From positions 1 through 31,178 of the forward strand of contig CAJUDY010000001.1 of the NCBI GenBank assembly GCA_910584945.1: a DNA stretch of 31,178 nt, given 5' to 3'. The DNA is from an uncultured Lachnospiraceae bacterium. Lineage in GTDB: Bacteria > Bacillota > Clostridia > Lachnospirales > Lachnospiraceae. The notes beneath the pieces are model-generated. The model saw nothing but the letters and a program-made list of their open reading frames with translations, made no database searches and had not been told where the DNA came from. A program made the position numbers and the translations under genes. Within the stretch, counting starts at the first letter, position 1. Each line of letters opens with the position of its first letter. Below are positions 17,327 through 26,612 of this stretch, piece by piece.

Positions 17327-18517
17327 TTACAACATCTGTTTCATTTTTTGGATCAATATATTCGTTCGTTTATTCCAATCTGTATTTTGGCGTACATGTT
17401 GGATTTTTCTTTTTATTTCTGTTATATCTTTTTCTGTCCAATCTTTAATAGCCGTAGCTATTGTAGATGCCTCATTATTTTTAATGAGCATTTCCTCTAA
17501 GCCCCATTCTGAACATAATTCCTCTATTTGTCCAATGGCAGTCCCAACAAAAGGAATACCTGCTCCGATCATTTCAAACATTTTAAGTGGCGAAAAGTAA
17601 AAATAATCTTTGGAGGCATACGGCATAATTCCAAGATCAGCTGCGTAAAGATAATATTTCATTGTTTGCAAATCCACTTTTCCTTTAAAAAGCATATTAT
17701 TATGAGAAGTGATATAATCTAAAATTAATTCATGACCATCTCCATCACCAAGAACGAGAAAAAATATATTTTTATTGTTTTCCAATAATTCCGCTACTTC
17801 GCAAAGGCTCTTAATGCCATGCCAAATTTTCAAACTACCAATAAAAACAATTATGTATTTATCTTCCAAATGTTCTAATTGACGAATTTCATTTCGTATT
17901 TTTTGTTTTTCCATCTCTGTTTCGATATATAGTTCTTTCATATACCCGTTAGGAATAACAATAAAATTTTGAGAAGATAATTTGTAATGTTCACATAACA
18001 TATCTCGACAGATGGACGAAACTGTATACACCAAATCAGCATTTTCAATTATTTGTCTTTCCCATCTTTCCATTTCTTTTAACAATGGCTTTTTTTGGAT
18101 TACACCGCATTCATAATATAGAGGGCTGTTGATTTCATAGATTAATTTTGCATTAAATTTCTTTGCTAAATAAATGGCTGTTGTATCAAATATAGTAGAT
18201 CGTGCAACTATATGAGTTGGTATAAAATTTTGCTTTTTAAATTCTGTAAAAATTTTATTACTCTTTATTATAGATGAATACCGTTTCCGAAAATAGCGAA
18301 TGATTTGAAGTATATTTTTAAAAACTTTATGTAATTGTTGTACTTTAAAATTTATTGGTTTTGTAGAACCATCCTCCGGTGTGGGATAAACACGAATATT
18401 AGCACTTCCAAGGATATCTTCAAAAGCATGAAGCATACCTATGGCATGAGAATTGCTTCCATCACTGGTTAAAAATTCGTCATTTATGTATAAAAGTTTT
18501 ATTGTCCCTTTAATCAT
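17327..18517 (-). CDS. GT4-family glycosyltransferase (cluster B)
   Basis: The product is 396 residues with two Rossmann domains. The N-terminal half contains HIVARSTIFDTTAIYLAKK and LIYEINSPLYYECG, usual for GT4 acceptor domains; the donor domain has FIGSLKIWHGI near 225-235, LGDGDG near 257, and SPLKMFEMIGAGIPFV near 309-324. The glutamate of that last motif is the second member of the EX7E pair; the first position is not obvious. It is cytoplasmic. Its start overlaps the stop of the toroid protein gene as ATGA, so the two are translationally coupled. Confidence 0.88.
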   Translation of the reverse strand: MIKGTIKLLYINDEFLTSDGSNSHAIGMLHAFEDILGSANIRVYPTPEDGSTKPINFKVQQLHKVFKNILQIIRYFRKRYSSIIKSNKIFTEFKKQNFIPTHIVARSTIFDTTAIYLAKKFNAKLIYEINSPLYYECGVIQKKPLLKEMERWERQIIENADLVYTVSSICRDMLCEHYKLSSQNFIVIPNGYMKELYIETEMEKQKIRNEIRQLEHLEDKYIIVFIGSLKIWHGIKSLCEVAELLENNKNIFFLVLGDGDGHELILDYITSHNNMLFKGKVDLQTMKYYLYAADLGIMPYASKDYFYFSPLKMFEMIGAGIPFVGTAIGQIEELCSEWGLEEMLIKNNEASTIATAIKDWTEKDITEIKRKIQHVRQNTDWNKRTNILIQKMKQML

Positions 18518-20016
18518 TGGCCCGCTCCTAGCACAATTTCAATTTTACCAGTAGTTATCTTTCTACTTTGATATAAATAAAGCCAACCGTAAGGCCCTTT
18601 AAACATAGTCACCAAATAAAGAGCTATACTATTTCCTATATCATCCTTTACAATAGGAACTTGTTTTTTTGAAAACCATGGAAGGTTTAGAATCGCATTA
18701 TTCACTATTCTTTCATATGAAAGTATGATATAAGTTACTATATAATTTTCTGAAACACTAATTGTTTTCGGATATATTATTCGATGGCTCAAACCATTTA
18801 ACATAGGATAATATTTTAAAAGTCCAATATGATTGTGTAATATAGCAAAAGGAAAACTATATTTATGTCCATATTCCTTATAATAAGGCCCAAAAGCCCC
18901 CTTAAAATATGACATTCTATTTCGAGATATGTTCGCAATGCTTTTTCCGCTTTCTGCTAAATAATGCTTTCTGCCATCAAATACTACAATATAGTAATTC
19001 CCTTTGTATATATGAACGCCACTATCTTTTACAGAAATATTAGGAGTCTTTTCTAAATATATTTTTTGATTCTCTACTGATGTTAGTATAAGCCAAAAAA
19101 TAAAATGGGCTGTATATACAGAACAATAATGATAATCCCACCACCATACTTTTTCATTTCCATCAAACATATTGACAATAATATTGTCATTTTCAATCAT
19201 ATGAAGGCTCTTATCATATATATAGTCAAAGCCTTTTTGATATATAGTGGAATCTTCCAAAAGACTATATAAATAAAGTGCCGGTCCCCATGCAAAAATC
19301 TGATTATTACCGCGTCCTAAATAATTAATATCACCCTGGGAATCCATAATATTAATCGATTGATGGATGGCCTCATTTATTCGGCCGACCTCAATATCTC
19401 GAATTTTAAGAAAACCTAGCAAGGCAGTAGTGAATATATGATATTGAAAATTAAAGCTGGTACCTTTAGGTAATAGATCTTCAAAAAAACCATCCTGATA
19501 CTGAGCTTTTTCAATATTTTTTTTTATCTTTTTTATTATTTTTAAATATTTATTATTTTTTGTCCATTTGTATTTCCAGTTATTCACATATAATCTCATA
19601 GGAAGCCAGTTAATTGTCCTATTAGGGCTGTCCTTTTGAGTGAGAATAAATTCTTTAATTTTATTTTGAAATTCAGGAAACTTTTTTTCATGTTTTAAAT
19701 ATTCATAGACAACGCATAACGCAAAATTGTTAAAATCCCAATGATATGCAATTTCTCTTTGAAATTTATCTGCATGAAAAAGAAAACTGTTTAAAATCCG
19801 AATTCCACACTTTGTTATCTCTGGTTTATTAAAATGGATTCCTCCAATAACAAATGCTCCTCCCATATGTGTTTCGCCATAGTGAAAACCAATTATTTTT
19901 TTATCCACAGGATCGAATAATTGGATAGCTTCCGGCGATTCTTCTTTTAGAAAAGGAATATAATGTTTATAAATATAATTTAATAATTCGCAATATTTTG
20001 ATTGCATATTAGTCAT
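18514..20016 (-). CDS. Lyase-like alpha/alpha-toroid protein of unknown function
   Basis: This 500-residue protein has no signal peptide or transmembrane helix. The N-terminal two thirds (about 1-310) is helical with repeated aromatic-rich turns, suggesting an alpha/alpha toroid. FNFQYHIF near 188-195, YLGRGNNQIFAWG at 232-244 and WWWDYHYCSVYTAH at 291-304 recall active-site loops of heparinase- and alginate-lyase-type toroids. The C-terminal third (about 330-500) looks beta-rich, as in two-domain polysaccharide lyases. I do not recognise the exact family. A cytoplasmic enzyme of this shape in a biosynthetic operon could act as lyase, hydrolase or uronate epimerase on a lipid-linked glycan. 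It is adjacent to the DUF362 gene and coupled to a GT4 gene. Confidence 0.6.
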   Translation of the reverse strand: MTNMQSKYCELLNYIYKHYIPFLKEESPEAIQLFDPVDKKIIGFHYGETHMGGAFVIGGIHFNKPEITKCGIRILNSFLFHADKFQREIAYHWDFNNFALCVVYEYLKHEKKFPEFQNKIKEFILTQKDSPNRTINWLPMRLYVNNWKYKWTKNNKYLKIIKKIKKNIEKAQYQDGFFEDLLPKGTSFNFQYHIFTTALLGFLKIRDIEVGRINEAIHQSINIMDSQGDINYLGRGNNQIFAWGPALYLYSLLEDSTIYQKGFDYIYDKSLHMIENDNIIVNMFDGNEKVWWWDYHYCSVYTAHFIFWLILTSVENQKIYLEKTPNISVKDSGVHIYKGNYYIVVFDGRKHYLAESGKSIANISRNRMSYFKGAFGPYYKEYGHKYSFPFAILHNHIGLLKYYPMLNGLSHRIIYPKTISVSENYIVTYIILSYERIVNNAILNLPWFSKKQVPIVKDDIGNSIALYLVTMFKGPYGWLYLYQSRKITTGKIEIVLGAGQ

Positions 20017-20035
20017 AAATATTTTACCTGATCTT

Positions 20036-21112
20036 CTATTTTTCTTTTAAAATCATATGTTTAATTTTTTTTAGACATTCTCTACCCAAAACTGTCATTA
20101 AAATAGGCCTAAAAATAGCGACAAGAAGCTGTAGTAAATTATTTGTCACGTGTATTCTGTGCCCTAAATATTGTAAAGCTTCTCCTATTCGTTGAATAAC
20201 TAATCCTATCTGGTTAGTCATTTGCAAAAAGTACTGTGGTGTATGAAAAAAACATATTTTATTTTCTTTAATTTTATTATCAAATATAACTTTTTCAGGA
20301 TCAATTTTCATTGTCTGAAATAATTTTTTCAAATGAGCTACCTTCATATAGTTAAAGTCAACCATATAGCAGGAGGCAATATCAGCAGCCACAGGACTTG
20401 TACTCCAAATTCGGAACCCTGCATCGATTTTCTTTCCTGCTACAGGTCCATTATATTCCATTCCATAACATGCATCTACGATGCAAAGATTCGGTTGTAT
20501 TGCCAACACAAGATCATGGATAACTTCGGAAATATGTGTATGAAAAACCCATTTTTCACATGGATACAATGTACCAAAAAGATTTTTGCAGGCACCCGTA
20601 AATCCTGTAACCGAATGAGACTTTAAATTTGTAATGTCTATTACAAAATCTGCTCCCATTAACGTTTTAGAAAGCCACAGTTGTTTGTCAAAGTTAATAA
20701 AATATCGAAAATCTTTATCTTCCTTCTGTATAAGTACATCTCGGGATAGATCAAGTAATTTTACATTTTTTTGAGCCGTTTCACTAATGTTTAAAGATTC
20801 AGGCAACTTTAAATTGTCAAATTTTAAAAATGCGAATCCAAATCCAGTACTATCAGATTCTGCTATATAAATTATTTTTTGCGAATCAATAAGAAGAATA
20901 TATTCTATTAATTGTCCAATTAATTTTAAATTTGTGACAACATGGCTGTCAGCTTCTACATAAGTACCTGCAGCAAAATTAGGCTTAATTACTACATAAT
21001 TTGCACTTTTTATTTTCTCAATAAGCTTCAATTTGCTAAACAACTCATCAAACGAAAAATTGTCATAAGCTTTATGATAATCCACAATAACTTGGCTGCT
21101 ACTATGATTCAT
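20036..21112 (-). CDS. DUF362-domain protein
   Basis: This 358-residue protein clearly matches the DUF362 pattern: VIKPNF at 41-46, NLKSHSVTGFTGACKN at 162-177 followed by LFGTL, paired histidines at 191 and 193, VDACYGMEYNGP at 212-223, and VAADIASCYM at 241-250. DUF362 proteins are often fused to ferredoxin-like domains, but no cysteine-rich iron-sulfur motif is present here. Their biochemical role is largely unknown, and a place in a capsule-type operon is unusual. The C-terminus (about 290-358) is basic and amphipathic and may touch the membrane. The start overlaps the end of the GH88-like gene by 11 bases, showing tight coupling. Confidence 0.85.
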   Translation of the reverse strand: MNHSSSQVIVDYHKAYDNFSFDELFSKLKLIEKIKSANYVVIKPNFAAGTYVEADSHVVTNLKLIGQLIEYILLIDSQKIIYIAESDSTGFGFAFLKFDNLKLPESLNISETAQKNVKLLDLSRDVLIQKEDKDFRYFINFDKQLWLSKTLMGADFVIDITNLKSHSVTGFTGACKNLFGTLYPCEKWVFHTHISEVIHDLVLAIQPNLCIVDACYGMEYNGPVAGKKIDAGFRIWSTSPVAADIASCYMVDFNYMKVAHLKKLFQTMKIDPEKVIFDNKIKENKICFFHTPQYFLQMTNQIGLVIQRIGEALQYLGHRIHVTNNLLQLLVAIFRPILMTVLGRECLKKIKHMILKEK

Positions 21113-22481
21113 GTGCTAATTCCCTCAACTGCTGTTTGACTTCTAATGCATAAGAACTGCTATATACAAATGCTGTACTTGTATACATATGATGGACGAC
21201 GGCACCTTCTATTGTATAAGAAAATATACCTCCCGCAGCATTTCCGCAAACCGCTGTATGCTTTTCACACCAGTTGATCGCTTTTTTCGCGCTTTCTATT
21301 AAAACCAAATCTTGAGTTATTCTATACCAGGCTAAAAGATTCCAAGCCAAAACAGGAGTCGCTTTACAATCTACACCCATCATCGGCTTCATCAAATTAT
21401 AATGCCATCCACCATTTTTTTTCTGTTTATTCAAAAGTGTACTAATTGTTGCACAAATTACTTTTTTCAGTTTTTCATATTTTAAAACCTCATATGCGGG
21501 GATCAGCCCCTCCAAAGCCCACGCTTGTCCTCGTCCAAAAGCGCCACCTGTCTGCTCATCGGAAGCATTGACAGCTGTTGCGAAACACTTTTTTGAAGGC
21601 ATATAAAATATATTGATATATTTTTTTACAAAACGTTCAAGAAAAATTTTATATTTGCTTTCAAAAGACTCTTGATACAATCTGGCAAATAATGCAGCAG
21701 TAAAACCCACATCGACAATATTTTTATCTTTAATCCATGTATTCTCCTTTGTGTCGTATCCTATGAAAACTAATCCGTCCGGACGTGCCGTCTCCATAAT
21801 CCATGCCGCTGTATGCACTGCTGCGTCCCAAAATCGCCTCTCTCCTGTTTTTAGATATAATTCAATACAGCAGTTATTGGCTATATATGCAGAATCATTT
21901 GGAGCAAGTTGTGGTACAATATCGTCCGCAACATAGTCATTTCTGACAATCCATCCGCCGCATTTTTGTTGATAACTTAAAATAATATTCCCTAGATGAA
22001 TAGCCTCATTGATTTGATTGAATGAGCAATAATATCTTACAACAGCTGCACTTGTCCAAATCCAACTTGGGAGACACCATTGTCTTAATTCTTTAATATA
22101 CCCAGCATAGCAACAACCCCCATGCTTATATCCCATTGGAATTTTTGATTGTTTTATAAAACGTTTCCACAGCAGTTCTGTAGATAGTAACGAGAGATCT
22201 TCTACAAAAATGTTTGTCCCTGGAAAAGTTTGAACAAATTTAGTGCATCCTTTTTTTACCAGATTCTCGATAGGATACACTTCTTCTTTTTTTATCCTTT
22301 TTCGCTTCGAAACATCGATTTCATTGATAGTTCCTTCATAGGAGGATGGTATTATCAAATCGTTTCCCATAAAAGAATCAACATCAAAATTTACCATTTT
22401 ATACTGTTTTGAAATTGTATTTGCTTTTTTTAATATCTTTTTTGTTGTTCTATGAATAAATCCATATAATCTATACAACAT
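21102..22481 (-). CDS. GH88/GH105-like alpha/alpha-barrel protein
   Basis: The product is 459 residues without a signal peptide. After a basic N-terminal region (about 1-90), the rest reads as repeated helical hairpins of a six-hairpin glycosidase. The hallmark is GGAFGRGQAWALEGL at 312-326, matching the RGQAW motif of unsaturated glucuronyl and rhamnogalacturonyl hydrolases. NDSAYIANNC at 195-204 and KKNGGWHYNL at 354-363 are further helix-turn signatures. In known enzymes this fold removes unsaturated uronic acids left by lyases, and a lyase-like toroid protein is encoded two genes away. Cytoplasmic location and a biosynthetic operon are unusual. Fold confidence is good; activity is unknown. 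Confidence 0.7.
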   Translation of the reverse strand: MLYRLYGFIHRTTKKILKKANTISKQYKMVNFDVDSFMGNDLIIPSSYEGTINEIDVSKRKRIKKEEVYPIENLVKKGCTKFVQTFPGTNIFVEDLSLLSTELLWKRFIKQSKIPMGYKHGGCCYAGYIKELRQWCLPSWIWTSAAVVRYYCSFNQINEAIHLGNIILSYQQKCGGWIVRNDYVADDIVPQLAPNDSAYIANNCCIELYLKTGERRFWDAAVHTAAWIMETARPDGLVFIGYDTKENTWIKDKNIVDVGFTAALFARLYQESFESKYKIFLERFVKKYINIFYMPSKKCFATAVNASDEQTGGAFGRGQAWALEGLIPAYEVLKYEKLKKVICATISTLLNKQKKNGGWHYNLMKPMMGVDCKATPVLAWNLLAWYRITQDLVLIESAKKAINWCEKHTAVCGNAAGGIFSYTIEGAVVHHMYTSTAFVYSSSYALEVKQQLRELAHES

Positions 22482-22511
22482 TAGTTTGCACCCAGATAGT
22501 TTTAAAGGAAA

Positions 22512-23621
22512 TCAAGTCAATTGTGCAAAAATACTTTTCATAGTATTTATATATTTTTTTTGTGTAAACTGTTCCTGATAATAAGCTCGATTTCTTCTGC
22601 TGATTTCTTCTATTTTTTTGTTATCAAACAATATCAATTTTTCATACACATATTCTATATTGTCATTTTCCTTGATAAGGATACCATTAAAATTATCTTT
22701 TACAATATCCGGAATGCCAGCATGATTGGTTGCCACTATCATCATGGCATTTCCCATTGCTTCAAGTATACTTATTGGCTGTCCTTCGTTTGGATATCTT
22801 GTAGGCAAAATGAAAATATTACAAAATTCCAGCAACTTACATTTTTGTTGTCCAGTTACAATTCCATGATAGCTCACATAGTTATTCAACTTATTTTCTA
22901 TGATATATTTTTCAAAAAATTGTTGTTCTTTTTTTCCAAAAAATTTCCCAGCAAAATGAAAATGAAAACGTACTGCTTGCCCTTTTTCCACACGTTGTTT
23001 TTCCAATTTGGCCATTTCTAATACTTTTGAGTATCCTTTTGTATATATAAAATTACTAAGCCATAAAATATGAACTTTTTTTGTGTGTTTTAAAGAGTTC
23101 ATTTTTTTATTTATTCTTTTATCAGGCAAAACATACGCATCATCCACACAATTTGACACAGTGAAAATCTTGTTATTTGTTATCATACCATCAAAGATAT
23201 AATTGAGTGATTTAGAGAGAACAATTACACCGGCAAGTTGGCTAATCACTTTGTAATTAATTTTGCTTTGCAAAATATTCATATCTTGATCAACCAATTG
23301 TCTATAATATCCACCATGCAAATGTATTAGACACTTATTATGCTTCCATTCTAATAATATCAATATAATCAAATCTCTCAGATTTCCAACTTTTGTCTGA
23401 CTGATGGTAAAATAGAATAAGTCAGCATTGCTTTTTAGTAATCTGAAAAGAATCATAAATAAATTTTTATTCTTAGTTAAATCAATTTTTTCAAATTCAA
23501 ACTCTCCATCTTCCGATATATGAGCATTTAAATTGGAATAGTATAAAGTTTCTACCGCCTTCGAAAGGCCATGTATTGGGGGCGGGAATTGTGCAATGAA
23601 ACAGATTTTTTTCTTATTCAT
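22512..23621 (-). CDS. GT4-family glycosyltransferase (cluster B)
   Basis: The product is 369 residues and starts MNKKKICFIAQFPPPIHGLS, the PPPxHG acceptor-domain loop common in GT4 enzymes. The donor domain has ILWLSNFIYTKGY near 185-197, HFAGKF near 222, and an EX7E motif EGQPISILE at 279-287. It is soluble and cytoplasmic, and would add a sugar from a nucleotide donor to the lipid-linked repeat. Its ATG overlaps the end of the acyltransferase gene by eight bases. Base composition is AT-rich like its neighbours. Confidence 0.92.
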   Translation of the reverse strand: MNKKKICFIAQFPPPIHGLSKAVETLYYSNLNAHISEDGEFEFEKIDLTKNKNLFMILFRLLKSNADLFYFTISQTKVGNLRDLIILILLEWKHNKCLIHLHGGYYRQLVDQDMNILQSKINYKVISQLAGVIVLSKSLNYIFDGMITNNKIFTVSNCVDDAYVLPDKRINKKMNSLKHTKKVHILWLSNFIYTKGYSKVLEMAKLEKQRVEKGQAVRFHFHFAGKFFGKKEQQFFEKYIIENKLNNYVSYHGIVTGQQKCKLLEFCNIFILPTRYPNEGQPISILEAMGNAMMIVATNHAGIPDIVKDNFNGILIKENDNIEYVYEKLILFDNKKIEEISRRNRAYYQEQFTQKKYINTMKSIFAQLT

Positions 23622-24693
23622 CTTGTTTCACCTTAAAAATAAAATGGTTATTATTCCTGCAATATTCCGACACATTTAATGCATAAATTATTTTGGTTTG
23701 GAATATGTTAAGTACGCTTTTAGTAATTGGGACTATATATTTATGACCAATAAATAATAGCAAAAATGTATAAACAATTATTTGGAAGGCATTTGCGCAT
23801 TCGATTTTTATACCAAATACTGCTAAAAGAAATTCTGTTCCCCTCTTTAAGATTGTTTCTAAACCACAATAGTAAAGAGTTTCTGCTCCAAGATTACTGA
23901 AAAGTACTGAATCTTGAAGTTTATATGCAAATAAACTCATTAAAAAAACAATGATACATGCACCTAATACTGGAGCAACAGGGGAACATGTATAAAGAAT
24001 ATCTCCTAAAATCGGAATTTTAAAAACATTGCGTCCAAGGTATAAACAAACTGTATAAATCGCGGCAGTTGTTCCCAAGATCCCTTTAAGGAAAAATCCC
24101 ATTAAAGTCTTTGACAAAAGACATTTGTTTAGTAATGGATAGCTTGTATACCCCATTACATAATAGAACAAATAACCACATGCACTATCAATATTAAATG
24201 GTAACGACGGATTACATATCCCGTTGATATGACCATAATTACAATATAGTAATGCTGCTCCTGCAATCATTAGCACTTTAAATTTCATTTTATGTATGAC
24301 ATAAAATATAATTCGCACGGAAAAAAGGCACGAAATAAACCATAGTGTAGTTGCCGAAATGCTTTTGTTCCTAATTCCACCAAGTAGAAACACAGTCACT
24401 TCATCTTTAAAAGTTTCTGTATTCCACCCATAACATATTTCAAAAAATATCATTGATACAAATGCAAAAAAATAAAACGGTACAAGTAACGAATTAATAT
24501 TTTTTTTTAAATAATTTATAAAAGTTCGTGGTTGACTAAAGTTTTCGCACATTCCGGATACGATAAAGAACAAAGGCACATTAATATTCCATGCCATATT
24601 ATATAATCTTCCGCCTGTAGAATTCATATGACCAAAATATACAATCCATATTCCCATAAATTTCAGTATATCAAGCCATTTTTCTCGTTGCAT
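23614..24693 (-). CDS. Acyltransferase-3 family membrane O-acyltransferase
   Basis: This 359-residue polytopic membrane protein is of the acyltransferase-3 family. It opens MQREKWLDILKFMGIWIVYF and then GH, placing the conserved histidine at 22; NVPLFFIVSGM follows at 38-48, the second hallmark. About ten hydrophobic helices follow. Such enzymes move acetyl or other acyl groups across the membrane onto sugars of exported polymers. GGAGGT lies upstream of the ATG. It is the first gene of the AT-rich part of cluster B and lies 42 bases after the soluble acetyltransferase gene, so two acylation activities may decorate this polymer. Confidence 0.92.
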   Translation of the reverse strand: MQREKWLDILKFMGIWIVYFGHMNSTGGRLYNMAWNINVPLFFIVSGMCENFSQPRTFINYLKKNINSLLVPFYFFAFVSMIFFEICYGWNTETFKDEVTVFLLGGIRNKSISATTLWFISCLFSVRIIFYVIHKMKFKVLMIAGAALLYCNYGHINGICNPSLPFNIDSACGYLFYYVMGYTSYPLLNKCLLSKTLMGFFLKGILGTTAAIYTVCLYLGRNVFKIPILGDILYTCSPVAPVLGACIIVFLMSLFAYKLQDSVLFSNLGAETLYYCGLETILKRGTEFLLAVFGIKIECANAFQIIVYTFLLLFIGHKYIVPITKSVLNIFQTKIIYALNVSEYCRNNNHFIFKVKQDE

Positions 24694-24735
24694 TTTATTT
24701 TACCTCCACAGAAAGATTTCTGTATGACATTTGTT
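24694..24735. repeat. Short dyad at the base-composition boundary
   Basis: In the 42-base gap between the acyltransferase-3 and acetyltransferase genes lies a perfect inverted repeat, ACAGAAA (24708-24714) and TTTCTGT (24717-24723). It sits where the DNA changes from AT-rich to more balanced composition. It overlaps the leader just upstream of the GGAGGT site, so it may instead affect translation. Its role is unknown. Confidence 0.4.
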
Positions 24736-25308
24736 TTATCTCCTTATCGTATTCCCCGGATTCCCCACAATCACACACCCATCCTCAAACTCCCCACTAA
24801 CCACCGCTCCGGCTCCCACTATACAGTTATCACCGAGTACCGTACCTTTCAAAATAATGCTGTTGCATCCCAGGAAGCAGTTCTTCCCGATATGGATTTC
24901 TTTTGCAGGGATCAGGTCAGCCGCTTCGCCGCCGTGGATGTCCTGCATCAGTTCCTGTCGTTTCTCCGGATCAAGCGGATGGAAATCATTGTCCAGTATC
25001 TTGCAGTTGCCGCCAATAGCCGTATTGTCTCCGATATAGATTCCTTTTCGGGCATAGATCGTTGCGCCGGATATTCCAACATGGTTGCCGATCTCAATCA
25101 CCGCTCCCGGTGCCCGCGTTACGATGATTGAACGGCTGTACAGTCCTACAAGATTGCTCAAAAAACTGCTTTTGATCGTGACATCGCTACCAATTCGGAG
25201 TCGGGCTCCCTTTTTATTGAAGATCACAGGAACGCCTTTCAGAAGAAGATTTTTCCCATATTCTACTTTGGTCATCTTCAGGATGAGTTTAAACCAGTTG
25301 CTGTTCAT
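24736..25308 (-). CDS. Left-handed beta-helix (hexapeptide) O-acetyltransferase
   Basis: The product is 190 residues of the LbH/WcaF-like acetyltransferase type. Hexapeptide repeats are visible from about residue 70 (IEIGNHVGISGATI, IYIGDNTAIGG, IHIGKNCFLGCNS, TVLGDNCIVGAGAVV). The likely catalytic histidine is His110 in DNDFHPLDP, and the usual VGNPG end motif is at 181-185. It would acetylate a sugar or lipid-linked intermediate using acetyl-CoA. The open frame extends 61 codons further upstream into the preceding gene, but the ATG at 25306-25308 overlaps that gene's stop as ATGA and starts at the domain. AGGA precedes it. Confidence 0.93.
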   Translation of the reverse strand: MNSNWFKLILKMTKVEYGKNLLLKGVPVIFNKKGARLRIGSDVTIKSSFLSNLVGLYSRSIIVTRAPGAVIEIGNHVGISGATIYARKGIYIGDNTAIGGNCKILDNDFHPLDPEKRQELMQDIHGGEAADLIPAKEIHIGKNCFLGCNSIILKGTVLGDNCIVGAGAVVSGEFEDGCVIVGNPGNTIRR

Positions 25309-26594
25309 ATTTTTTCCTGCAGGCTTTGAATTGCTTCTGCATATTTCCTGACCGAAATGTCTTTGGTCAGGTGTTGTTCCAGATATTCCCGCCCGCGTTT
25401 TCCCATTGCAGTTAGTTCTGCGTCTTCCGCATGTTTGATAAACCAGCGAAGATTTTTTTCCACCGCTTGATAGTCTCCCGGTTCTGAACACAACCCGCCT
25501 CGGGTTTCCTCAATAATGCATCGAATCTCGGAGCCTTTTTCCAGCACTCCCAACACCGGTGCCTGTACCGCGGCACATCCATAATATTTTGACGGGCAGC
25601 TGACTCCTTTGATTCTTTTTGCGTTGACTACCCAGTGCACATCTCCTGCATTCAGGCTGTAGATCAGGTCCTCTTTTTTCTGATAAGGGATAAAAAAGAC
25701 ATTGTCCATATGATACGTTTCCCTATAGGATACCAAGTGGTTTCGCATAGATCCGTCACCGACAAAGACAAATGCCACTTCCCGGCCACTGTTCGTTTTG
25801 GTTTCTGGCGGGAACTTTCGGATTACTTTCATCAGGTTTTCCAAATCGTAATACAGACCAATGTTGCCGGAATACATAATGATAAATTTCCCTTCGAGGC
25901 CATACTGTTTTCGAAATGCCATGACCCCGGGATGGTCTTTTTTCAGTGGACAAATTTCTTTTTCATTAATCCAGTTATTGATCATTTTTACATTTGGCAT
26001 CTTTTTGCCGCCAAAACGTTTTTGCAGCGTTTCCACCAGGTCCCGGCCAACGATGATGATAAGATTGCTCTGCCGACAGCTGAATTTATCCAGAAACATC
26101 ATCGTCCGAATCAGTAGTTGATTTTTGCTGTAGCCGACCGCCAGAGTTTGTTCCGGATTGAAGTCCTGAATGTTATAAATCAATTTGGCGTGTTTGACCC
26201 ATTTGCCCCAGACGCCCAGCAGTCCGCCCAGAATCGGCGGCTGAGAGATTGCCAGCACGTACTCCATTTTCCCAACACGGAAGGTTGCTGACATGGCGCC
26301 GAAAAAATAGGATAAAATATTCCGAATTCGACTGTACTTTTTCGTTTTGGTGAATTCCGGAACGCGGACGCGGAGGACATTTACGCCTCCAATCTGCTCT
26401 TTATAATATTTTTTCTTTTTATATCTTTCTTCTACAATGCCTAAATAGCTTGGAACCACGCAAATCACGGTAACATCAAACTGATTCAGCAGACCTTCTG
26501 CCAGTTCCCGGAGAATCTGACCGGTGGATGCCGCATCCGGGATATAGTAATGAGCGTAGATCAGCAATCGTCTTTTTTCATTGCCCGGACTCAT
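25305..26594 (-). CDS. WbuB-like GT4 glycosyltransferase (cluster B)
   Basis: The product is 429 residues and resembles WbuB-type transferases, which add deoxyamino sugars such as N-acetylfucosamine. It opens RRLLIYAHYYIPDAASTGQI, has LAISQPPILGGLLGVWGK and YNIQDFNPEQTLAVG in the first half, MYSGNIGLYYDLENLM near 240, and VSCPSKYYGCAAVQAPVLG near 340 in place of a simple EX7E motif. It is cytoplasmic. It is the second gene of cluster B, 18 bases after the DUF1972 glycosyltransferase. Base composition is more balanced than in downstream genes. The family is clear; donor identity is inferred only. Confidence 0.88.
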   Translation of the reverse strand: MSPGNEKRRLLIYAHYYIPDAASTGQILRELAEGLLNQFDVTVICVVPSYLGIVEERYKKKKYYKEQIGGVNVLRVRVPEFTKTKKYSRIRNILSYFFGAMSATFRVGKMEYVLAISQPPILGGLLGVWGKWVKHAKLIYNIQDFNPEQTLAVGYSKNQLLIRTMMFLDKFSCRQSNLIIIVGRDLVETLQKRFGGKKMPNVKMINNWINEKEICPLKKDHPGVMAFRKQYGLEGKFIIMYSGNIGLYYDLENLMKVIRKFPPETKTNSGREVAFVFVGDGSMRNHLVSYRETYHMDNVFFIPYQKKEDLIYSLNAGDVHWVVNAKRIKGVSCPSKYYGCAAVQAPVLGVLEKGSEIRCIIEETRGGLCSEPGDYQAVEKNLRWFIKHAEDAELTAMGKRGREYLEQHLTKDISVRKYAEAIQSLQEKI

Positions 26595-26612
26595 CGCCTG
26601 TACCCCTTCCTG

